Position numbers and translations under genes: made by a program. From Syntrophorhabdaceae bacterium (GTDB taxonomy: Bacteria > Desulfobacterota > Syntrophorhabdia > Syntrophorhabdales > Syntrophorhabdaceae), in the NCBI GenBank assembly GCA_036504895.1, contig DASXUJ010000011.1, positions 1 through 64,000 on the forward strand: a stretch of DNA of 64,000 nucleotides, written 5' to 3'. The notes beneath the pieces were generated by a model. The model searched no databases. It had not been told where the DNA came from and saw nothing but the letters and a program-made list of their open reading frames with translations. Positions 9,182-15,924 of this stretch are shown piece after piece; within the stretch, counting starts at the first letter, position 1, and every line of letters starts with the position of its first letter.

Positions 9182-9482
9182 AAACGCGGGTTTTTCCACG
9201 GTCCGGGGCGTCATTGAGAAGGTTCTCAAGAAATACCGGTTAAACGGCGACCTGGATGCATACAGGGTCTTTTCTTTATGGGAAGAGCTCGTGGGCAACC
9301 GGATCGCCCGTCATGCAAGGCCCGTGAGAATAGACGGAAGAGCCCTTCTCGTGGAAGTGGACGACCCTCTCTGGCTCACCCAGCTCAAATATATGAAACA
9401 CGATATCCTGGGTAAGATTGATATAACCATCAGGAAAGGCGTTCTTACAGAAATGAGGTTCTACCTGAAGAGCGAAAATTAA
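9171..9482 (+). CDS. DUF721/DciA-like protein
   Basis: A 103-residue protein of the DUF721 family (DciA in many bacteria, a loader of the replicative helicase DnaB). The core shows LWEELVGNRIARHARPVRIDGRALLVEV followed by WLTQLKYMKHDILGKI, the family signature. Translation probably begins at TTG 9171, inside the end of metG (overlap 11 nt); no ATG exists in this frame until well into the domain. Helicase loading is inferred from family only, and short DUF721 proteins may differ in function. Confidence 0.75.
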   Translation: MRSKNAGFSTVRGVIEKVLKKYRLNGDLDAYRVFSLWEELVGNRIARHARPVRIDGRALLVEVDDPLWLTQLKYMKHDILGKIDITIRKGVLTEMRFYLKSEN

Positions 9483-9534
9483 GCGGCTTAAGCGGCCGAT
9501 CCTTTATCTCTAAAACCATTCCCTTTCAACGTTA

Positions 9535-10116
9535 CTATTTCTTTTTCTTTTTCGCGGCGCCTTTCGCAGGGCCTATACCCTGCAGGGCATAGGCATGAGA
9601 CCTGTGACCCAGCCAGTTATCGAGGTAGAGGCCCGCGAAGTCTTTCGACCTGACGATCAGCATGTTTCCGGCAGTCTTCCCGCCGGCTGTGGAAAGCCTG
9701 AAGGCGCCGGTAATCACAGTCGTCTTGTCGATGATAATGACCTCATCGAGGGCAGTCGCATGGGAGCCGTTGATGAGGACCGGTATTTTCGCGCTCATAA
9801 GCGAACGGAGAACCCCGCTCTTATCGGACTGCCTCGTATTATCCACCATCACCTCCACGCTTACCGCCCTCTTTGTCGCCTCACGAAGAGCGGTCGCAAC
9901 CCGGGCCGAATCGAAGGAACGGGATTGCACGAGGACCTCCAGGGTGGCATTCTCCACCTCCCGGACCACGGCCTCGACCTGCTTTTCTCCGGGAGAGAAG
10001 ATTACTTGCACGGGAACATTCTGAAGGGTCACCTCCGATGCCCGCGCCATAAAAGGGAATAAAAAAGCGCCGATCATTATTAAAGCGAATAAGGCACAGT
10101 GAGAAATCTTGATCAT
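9535..10116 (-). CDS. exported phospholipase-D-fold protein, catalytic residues lost
   Basis: A 193-residue protein with a signal peptide (residues 1-27, ending FMARAS) and one phospholipase-D-like domain related to the Nuc endonuclease: VPVQVIFSPGEKQVEAVVRE near the start and IIIDKTTVITGAF in the core. In active members the core reads HxK(x)4D; here the aligned residues are L123-D-E125 with D130 kept, so both the nucleophilic His and the Lys are missing. A tail of lysines ends the protein. ATG at 10116 is preceded by AAGGAG at good spacing; an upstream in-frame extension to 10170 lacks a signal-peptide logic. It is probably a periplasmic binding or scaffold pseudoenzyme; the ligand is unknown. 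Confidence 0.75.
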   Translation of the reverse strand: MIKISHCALFALIMIGAFLFPFMARASEVTLQNVPVQVIFSPGEKQVEAVVREVENATLEVLVQSRSFDSARVATALREATKRAVSVEVMVDNTRQSDKSGVLRSLMSAKIPVLINGSHATALDEVIIIDKTTVITGAFRLSTAGGKTAGNMLIVRSKDFAGLYLDNWLGHRSHAYALQGIGPAKGAAKKKKK

Positions 10117-10229
10117 GACAAAGCTCCTTAAAGATATGTTATCAATTATAGCAAACGGGGCCCGCCCCATTCGAGTCTATTCAAACGGCGCGGGCGCCAG
10201 CGGGAGACGGATGAAAGGGTGCATAAATC

Positions 10230-10787
10230 TCAGGCCATATCATGTTTGAAGCAGTCCGCCACGTGATCGTTCACCATGCCCACTGCCTGCATAAAGGCAT
10301 AGCAGATCGTGGTTCCCACGAATTTGAATCCCCTTCTGCCGAGATCTTTGCTCATCGAATCCGATTCGGGCGAATGGGAAGGAATCTCCGCGAGGGTGCG
10401 CCACGCATTGCGGATAGGCTTCCCTCCCACAAATGACCATATGTACGTATCGAAGCTTCCGAACTCCTTCCGGACCGCGAGCAATGCGCGGGCGTTCGTG
10501 ATCGCCGAAAGGATCTTGAGCCTGTTCCGGATTATTCCCGGGTTCGCAAGGAGCGTAGCGACCTCTTTTTCCGAGTACGCGGCGACCTTCACGGGATCGA
10601 ACCCGTCGAAGGCGCTCCGGTAGTTGTCCCTTTTTTTGAGAACCGTGCTCCAGCTCAATCCTGCCTGAGCCCCCTCGAGGACGAGAAATTCAAAAAGGAT
10701 CCGGTCATCGTGCACCTCGACGCCCCATTCATTATCGTGATACGTCCGTTCCGGATCGCCCCTCTCCGCCCATGCGCAACGCTTCAT
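10230..10787 (-). CDS. tag: DNA-3-methyladenine glycosylase I
   Basis: Base-excision repair enzyme removing 3-methyladenine. The 185-residue protein starts MKRCAWAERGDPERTYHDNEWG, giving the first zinc ligand (C4) and the E/Y/W pocket residues, and ends with HVADCFKH, which supplies the other zinc ligands. LLANPGIIRNRLKI is the helix-hairpin-helix DNA contact. ATG 10787 has GGAGG 4 nt upstream; the longer frame to 10898 is not needed. It stands divergent from the HTH gene. Confidence 0.93.
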   Translation of the reverse strand: MKRCAWAERGDPERTYHDNEWGVEVHDDRILFEFLVLEGAQAGLSWSTVLKKRDNYRSAFDGFDPVKVAAYSEKEVATLLANPGIIRNRLKILSAITNARALLAVRKEFGSFDTYIWSFVGGKPIRNAWRTLAEIPSHSPESDSMSKDLGRRGFKFVGTTICYAFMQAVGMVNDHVADCFKHDMA

Positions 10788-11034
10788 ATGACCTCCACGA
10801 TCGTTCCGAGGCGGGCCTTCTTCGTCCCGCCCCCAAGTATATACCACGGCCGCGTATATTAGAGATACCCCTTTTTCCTCCTTTGTGACCAAGATCATTG
10901 AGTCTTTCTTCCGGCAGTGTTATCACAATAGAGCTAGCCTGGATACTCCGGAAGCGGTTCCGGAGACGGCAAAATGGCCGGTCACTCCTGAAACCGTCCG
11001 GTCCGGACAGAGAGGAGGACAGGGAAAGGGTAAA

Positions 11035-11547
11035 ATGGAAAAGATATGCATCGTGAAACGCCGGAGGAGAGACCTTTTTCCTGTCCCCGACCGGATGGAG
11101 GAGAGGGGCGAGAGGATCTTCGGTTTAGTCCCGCCCTCGGACGCCCCTATGGAGAAGGAATCTCGGGAATCGGGAAGGGTGATCTCTATGGAGCTGACAC
11201 CGGAGCAGTCCGAAGCCATAGGGTCACGAATCGACCTTGCCCACGGAAAGGCATTCGTCCTTAATCTCGAGAGGGCGGAGCCGGAAAGGGGACATATGGT
11301 GTTCAGTTTCCGGCTGTCCCCCTTCTATGGGGGCAGGATGCTGAGTCCGGGCGAGGTATGCGCCATGCTTCGGATCAGTAGGAGCTCTCTCGCGAAACTC
11401 GTAAAAAACCGGAAGATAGACAGCTACAGGATAGGGAGGCTCAGACGGTTCCTTTTTGAGGATGTCCTTCATTATCTTGGACATAGCAGGGAATTTCAGG
11501 GGGATGGAACACGCACAGGGCCCATGACGGACGGCCAATTTAAATAA
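11035..11547 (+). CDS. excisionase/MerR-type helix-turn-helix protein
   Basis: A 170-residue cytoplasmic protein. The N-terminal 100 residues are basic and unrecognised; residues about 104-150 form a DNA-binding helix-turn-helix of the HTH_17/excisionase type (LSPGEVCAMLRISRSSLAKLVKNRKIDSYRIGRLRRF, read in two parts). ATG 11035 is chosen because AGGGAAAGGG lies just upstream; the frame is open back to 10885. It is 13 nt before the ExeA-like gene, so it probably regulates or accompanies that operon. Confidence 0.6.
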   Translation: MEKICIVKRRRRDLFPVPDRMEERGERIFGLVPPSDAPMEKESRESGRVISMELTPEQSEAIGSRIDLAHGKAFVLNLERAEPERGHMVFSFRLSPFYGGRMLSPGEVCAMLRISRSSLAKLVKNRKIDSYRIGRLRRFLFEDVLHYLGHSREFQGDGTRTGPMTDGQFK

Positions 11548-11560
11548 GGAGTGTAGAACC

Positions 11561-12913
11561 ATGTACTATGAATACTGGGGTCTCAAGAAACCGCCTTTTG
11601 ACAATGTTCCTGATCCTTCCATGTATGTGGACGCTCATGAATCGGTCGAGAATACGATCGCGGAAAGCCTCTTTGCCATTGAGGAAGGAAACGAATGCAT
11701 CGCGGTGATCGTGGGGGACGTGGGTCTCGGCAAGACCCTGTCGCTCCGGCTCATCCTCGATTCCCTTTCCCCCGATAGGTATAGAATTGCCTATATTACA
11801 AATCCCGATATGTCATTTATCCAGTTGCTCCGGGAGATTGTGGGCCAGCTTACAGGAACGCAATGCGAGATAAAGGGGAAGATGGCACTCCTCGAGACCT
11901 TTAACAGATTGCTTTTCGACACGCCTGACGAGGGGAAAAAGGTGCTCATCCTCATTGATGAGGCCAATGCCCTTGCCCCTGCCAATCTCGAAAGCCTGCG
12001 GCTTCTCACCAATATGCAGGATGATAACCGTAATCTCTTCACCTTGCTCCTCGCGGGGCAGATGGAATTTGCACGCAGGCTCGAACATCCGAAGAGGGCT
12101 AACCTCTTTCAGCGCGTCGGCACCTACAACAGGATCGAGAAAATAAAATCGGAGAGCCTCGTGAAGGTCTATGTGGAAACGCGACTCCATCTCGCCGGGG
12201 CGGAGCGTCCCTTATTTACGGACGATGCTTTTCCTGCCCTTTGGGAATATTCGGAACAGGGGGTCCCGCGCCTGATCAACAAGATATGCAAATTGAGTCT
12301 CAAAGCGGGAGAAACAAACAGCTTGGCTACAATAGATAAAGAGGTGGTGCAACAGATAGGAGACCGGTTCGGGAAAATGGCACCCTCGGCCGCGCCCAGG
12401 AGAAAAAGGAGGCACGAACAGCCGGACCCGGAGGTAGAGAAGAGCGAGCAATCTCACCTGAAGGCCGCACCCGAGCCCACTCCGCCCCTTCCCCCGATAC
12501 CCGAGCGTCTGCTCTCGATACCCGAGCGTCTGCTCTCCATGCCTGAGCCTCTTCTCTCGATGCCTGAGCCTCTTCTCCCAATACCCGAGCCTGAGCGACC
12601 TGCCTCCGATAGCATGAGGGATGATGATGGTGAAAATGGCTGCCGCGACAAACCAACCTCGGAACCGGATGGGGCGCACGAAATCGATGTCAACGGCGCC
12701 CGGATTATCGTGGTCATACCAGCCGAAATCATTGAAGAAGCCTTCCGGTCATCTCAGGAGCACCGGGACAGGCTGGCCGGGATGCTGGCAGCGCGGGCCT
12801 TAGAGGAAAACCCCCGGCTCAGTTCCCCCCTTTCAAAGGACCCCGTGGCCGCGTGGGGCGCCATCCGGGATTTCATCCTCCTCAGGTTTCAGGAGCGGAA
12901 AGAGGCTTGCTGA
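11561..12913 (+). CDS. ExeA/GspA-like AAA ATPase with repeat-bearing tail
   Basis: A 450-residue P-loop ATPase of the ExeA/GspA (AAA_22) type, which in type II secretion helps insert the secretin through peptidoglycan. It begins MYYEYWGLKKPPFDNVPDP, the family opening, then GDVGLGKTLS (Walker A, near residue 50) and VLILIDEAN (Walker B, near 130). No transmembrane helix or peptidoglycan-binding domain follows, unlike classic ExeA. Instead a charged linker leads to about five seven-residue repeats (IPERLLS, MPEPLLS) at residues 313-347 and a C-terminal domain of unknown type. AAGGAG precedes the ATG. It lies between an HTH gene and a TPR gene. The absence of a membrane anchor suggests a different use of the ATPase; this is inference. 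Confidence 0.8.
   Translation: MYYEYWGLKKPPFDNVPDPSMYVDAHESVENTIAESLFAIEEGNECIAVIVGDVGLGKTLSLRLILDSLSPDRYRIAYITNPDMSFIQLLREIVGQLTGTQCEIKGKMALLETFNRLLFDTPDEGKKVLILIDEANALAPANLESLRLLTNMQDDNRNLFTLLLAGQMEFARRLEHPKRANLFQRVGTYNRIEKIKSESLVKVYVETRLHLAGAERPLFTDDAFPALWEYSEQGVPRLINKICKLSLKAGETNSLATIDKEVVQQIGDRFGKMAPSAAPRRKRRHEQPDPEVEKSEQSHLKAAPEPTPPLPPIPERLLSIPERLLSMPEPLLSMPEPLLPIPEPERPASDSMRDDDGENGCRDKPTSEPDGAHEIDVNGARIIVVIPAEIIEEAFRSSQEHRDRLAGMLAARALEENPRLSSPLSKDPVAAWGAIRDFILLRFQERKEAC
12497..12601 (+). repeat. 21-bp tandem repeat inside the ExeA-like gene
   Basis: About five head-to-tail 21-bp units encode the heptads IPERLLS, IPERLLS, MPEPLLS, MPEPLLP and a partial IPEPERP. The first two units are nearly identical at DNA level, and so are the third and fourth, suggesting stepwise duplication. 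Confidence 0.85.
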
Positions 12914-12928
12914 CAGGCCGGGGGTGAT

Positions 12929-13834
12929 GTGAAAAAGAGCGCGCAGGAATGGTTTCGCGAAGGATACAGGTACGATCTCGTGGAGCCGGACTTCGAGCGG
13001 GCGGTCAAAGCTTATAAAAAGGCGATCCTCGCAGACAAGAGCTCTTCGGCCGCCCTTTTGAACCTCGGCTCCCTCTATTTGAGACACTCGAAATACGAGA
13101 AGAGCCTCAGGTGCTTCTTCGCCATAGCCGCCCATAAACCCGAAGACCCTGATTCATATAATAACCTCGGTTATGTGTACGAGCGGATGGGCCGATACGG
13201 AAGCGCGAAAGGGATGTATGAAAAGGCCCTGGAAATAAGTCCTGCCGACATAGAGGCTTACGCCAACATAGGAAAAGTGGCGGAGAGGCAAGGGGATTAT
13301 CACGGAGCGGAGGACTGCTACAGAAAGGCCCTCGAAATCGACCCGGGGGGTGTCAATGCCCGTTTCTGCCTCGCATCCCTGTATGACCGGTATGACATGT
13401 TCGATGAGGCGGCCGAAGAGTACCTGCGGATCCTCTCCCTCGATCCCTGCCACCGCAAAACACTCTTTAACCTGGGGAATCTTTATGCCCACCAAGGGCT
13501 CCACGAGCAGGCAGCGGAGTGTCTCGATAAAACGGTCCTTCTGGACCCCGAGAATTGTGAAGCATGGAATAATCTCGGCTCTCTTCTGGAAGAGACGGGC
13601 GACCATGAGCGCGCCCTCGCCGCGTACCAAAAATGCCTGTCCCTGAACCCTCTCCAGGAGAAGGCTCATTTCAACCTTGCCCGCATGTGCGTGAGCGGGG
13701 AAAACCCGCCGCCGGGAGACAAGTGCAGGGTAGAGGCCGCCATGCGGCTCCGGCTCGTTCTCTCTCTCAATCCACGTAACGAGAAGGCGTTAAGACTCCT
13801 CAATGAGATCGAAAAAAAGTCGCCCCGCGCCTGA
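12929..13834 (+). CDS. tetratricopeptide repeat protein
   Basis: A 301-residue protein made of about eight TPR units, for instance AYKKAILADKSSSAALLNLG, YNNLGYVYERMGRYGSAKGM and YAHQGLHEQAAECLDKTV. No signal peptide or membrane helix is visible, so it should be cytoplasmic. The start is GTG 12929 behind GGGGGTGA, 15 nt after the ExeA-like gene, so the three genes form an operon. It is probably a protein-protein scaffold for the ATPase. Confidence 0.85.
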   Translation: MKKSAQEWFREGYRYDLVEPDFERAVKAYKKAILADKSSSAALLNLGSLYLRHSKYEKSLRCFFAIAAHKPEDPDSYNNLGYVYERMGRYGSAKGMYEKALEISPADIEAYANIGKVAERQGDYHGAEDCYRKALEIDPGGVNARFCLASLYDRYDMFDEAAEEYLRILSLDPCHRKTLFNLGNLYAHQGLHEQAAECLDKTVLLDPENCEAWNNLGSLLEETGDHERALAAYQKCLSLNPLQEKAHFNLARMCVSGENPPPGDKCRVEAAMRLRLVLSLNPRNEKALRLLNEIEKKSPRA

Positions 13835-13931
13835 GGAGGTTTCCTTACAATGCCTCCTGAGTCGTCATTACCCTCCGATGAAAACCCCATACGCGCCCTC
13901 CCCGCCGGGACTCTAAATGCAACTCTGCCCG

Positions 13932-13961
13932 TTGACAGGATTTTGAATGTCTGTATATAAG
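13932..13961 (+). promoter_or_regulatory. strong sigma-70-type promoter before a decayed transposase
   Basis: TTGACA at 13932-13937 is followed 16 nt later by TATATA (13954-13959), or 18 nt later by TATAAG. GGAGGAG at 13971-13977 then sits 5 nt before the ATG at 13983. It is one of the best-matching promoter/ribosome-site pairs in the window. Confidence 0.65.
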
Positions 13962-13982
13962 GTGTAGGCAGGAGGAGAGCCG

Positions 13983-15245
13983 ATGTTTGTGAGGATCAAG
14001 AAGGCGGGCAGGTACGAATACCTGCAGGTCGTGGAAAACCATCGGGTGAAAGGGAAATCCGTGCAGAGGGTGATCGCCACCCTCGGGCGCATGGATCAAC
14101 TCAAGGCCAGAGGGGAGATTGAAAGCGTGGTTCGATCCCTTTCCCGTTTTACCGACAAGCCCATCCTGCTTCTCTCCGAGCGGAGCGAAGGGATAAGGAC
14201 GGACGTCCGCAAGGCAGGTCCATCCCTCGTGTTCGAGCGGTTATGGGAGGATATGGGCATAGCCGCCATATTTCATCAGGTCAATTCAGAAAACAACACG
14301 CCTTTTCGTCAGGAGACCGAAGTGTTCCGGAGCGTGTTGCACTGTATCCTGGGAAGTGAATACGGCTCGCTCCAATCGAATAAATCCGGCCCTCCTTTTT
14401 CAGGCCGGCCCTGTGATGGTCCTGTAGTTTTTGATGCCTTATGCGGCTTTTTAGGCAGCGGCGGAAGAGATAATATCGATTGTATCGGCATTTCCGCAAG
14501 CTCTCTCAGGGACCGGGTAGAGCACGGGCTTTTCTCCCGGCGCAGCGATCCGGTGGCAGGAAAGGGAACTCCGTCACTCTATGGGGTACCTCTCTGTTTT
14601 CCCGCCGGTCCCGGAAAGGTCCCGGGAAAACAGGGCTCCGAAGAGGGCACTCTTCAGGGGATTGCCGCCATGATACTCGACGGAGATGGATACCCCCTCT
14701 GTTCCCAGTTTTTTAACGGCCGCCAATTAGATACCAAGAATCTCACGCGCTTTTTGGAACGTTCGATGCGCCGCTTCACAATCGATATGCCGTCCGTGGT
14801 TTTGGATGAGGCTGCTGTTGGTGGTAAAGGCGCCGCCTGCCCGGAAAAAAAGGGGCGTACATCCCATATTGCCGTCCCCTCTGGAAGAAATGAGCCGAAT
14901 GGGGGGCCGGCGGAGTTTCATGAAGTCCGCGAGGTTCTTCTGAACGGTCTTTCCCCTCTCGAGGAGGCCGGCATATCTCCTCCCTCCGACGATATCGCCG
15001 TCGGCCTCGTAGTAGTGGGCTTCATGGCGCTTGTACTCCGGAAAGAGCTGGAACGAAGGCTCTGCGACGGAGGCTTCCCCTTGGATTGGCGCGGTATCCG
15101 GCAAGGCCTCGATACTCTTATGGAGATCACTATAGAAGAGAACGGAAAAAGGATCTCCTTCCCCACTGAGCCTTCCGAGGATTGCAGCAAAATACTTGAA
15201 ATTCTTGACATAGACATTACTCGCCTTTCTCCCGTGATAGACTGA
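13983..15245 (+). pseudogene. IS1634-type transposase, internally decayed but open frame
   Basis: The 420-residue frame starts with the typical IS1634/IS4-group N-terminus (FVRIKKAGRYEYLQVVENHR, then VIATLGRMDQL). A middle block keeps GDGYPLCSQFFNGRQLDTKNL and a later VVLDEAAV, matching the second catalytic Asp region. The C-terminal block (VGFMALVLRKELERRL) resembles the end of these transposases. The stretch that should hold the first Asp is unrecognisable, and the Y-R-E-K block with the catalytic Glu is absent. Family members are usually well over 500 residues, so about 100 or more residues are lost. No terminal inverted repeats or target duplications were found. Either a fossil that happens to stay open or a domesticated DNA-binding derivative. 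Confidence 0.65.
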
Positions 15246-15633
15246 AATAGGGGTTCAGGGAGCGCTCACCCGTGGTGCCACAACCAGCATCTGCCTCCTT
15301 CCGGAGTGTCAAATGACGCGCTTCCTCGCCTGCCGATGTCAGGAAAGACCGCGAATAGAAGCCTCACGTGCGGCCCCCTGTTATTGGAGCCGTAATATCA
15401 ACCATTTACCTACGTCATAAAGAAATCTTTTCCCCTACAGCGACAGGACATCCCCTTTCCCTTCCCCTACTCCCCTCCTTTCCTCTCTTTTGCAGGGCCC
15501 CTGACCTCCGCCAGTAAATATGTATTCTATTTTGTACAACAATAAGAGACTAACAAGCGGTATTTGCTTGTTTTTTAGGCCTTAACATCAAACCTGCCTC
15601 CGCGACTTTCTCAAAGAACGAGCATCTTATTTG
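15246..15633. other. non-coding stretch with pyrimidine tract
   Basis: No convincing gene. Contains a 41-nt pyrimidine run at 15451-15491 broken by a single A, a TTGTACAA palindrome near 15533-15540, and a small terminator at 15552-15576. It may hold the 3' remnant of the insertion sequence to its left. Confidence 0.5.
15552..15576 (+). terminator. intrinsic terminator
   Basis: AACAAGC (15552-15558) and GCTTGTT (15566-15572) form a 7-bp stem with a 7-nt loop, followed by further T residues to 15576. It probably ends transcription coming from the transposase side and insulates the ATPase promoter. Confidence 0.6.
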
Positions 15634-15662
15634 TTGACAGGCATTATTATTTGGGGTACTAT
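15634..15662 (+). promoter_or_regulatory. sigma-70-type promoter of the Ca2+-ATPase leader
   Basis: TTGACA at 15634-15639 and TACTAT at 15657-15662 are separated by exactly 17 nt. The predicted transcription start near 15669 leaves a 5' leader of about 255 nt before the ATPase ATG. Confidence 0.7.
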
Positions 15663-15668
15663 TTTCTC

Positions 15669-15892
15669 ACCGAGGGGCTACCGGTAATCTTGAATGCCGG
15701 TAAAAACAGGGAAGGTATAGCGGTGGCAATTTCATAGATTATGAGTGCAAAAAACTTTCACTACAACAGGCGGCAGATCGACGGCACCAATGGCTGGATC
15801 GTCCTTTTTCCAGTACAGAGTGGCGGTGGCGCGGTCAGGACTGTATGACCAGCAGACCTTTACCGAGCATCTTCGGTGAAGGTCTTTTTTTT
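15669..15892 (+). promoter_or_regulatory. structured 5' leader with attenuator, candidate riboswitch
   Basis: The leader begins with CACCG (15668-15672), which can pair with CGGTG (15721-15725) and enclose a hairpin ACCGG/CCGGT (15680-15684 with 15697-15701). It later forms GGTCA/TGACC and ends in an intrinsic terminator 33 nt before the gene. The CGGTG at 15721 could alternatively pair with the ACCG in the terminator's left arm, which would give a terminator/antiterminator switch. I do not recognise it as M-box, yybP-ykoY, fluoride, NiCo or cyclic-di-GMP class. A separate ~220-nt small RNA is the alternative. The switching model is inference. Confidence 0.5.
15854..15892 (+). terminator. intrinsic terminator within the ATPase leader
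   Basis: Thirteen paired positions (15854-15866 with 15873-15885, one T-G wobble) close a 6-nt loop and are followed by eight T residues at 15885-15892. It is the strongest terminator in the window and lies between promoter and gene, so full transcription must read through it. Confidence 0.85.
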
Positions 15893-15924
15893 GATGTTCA
15901 ATTCTTTTCAGGAGGAGATAATCC

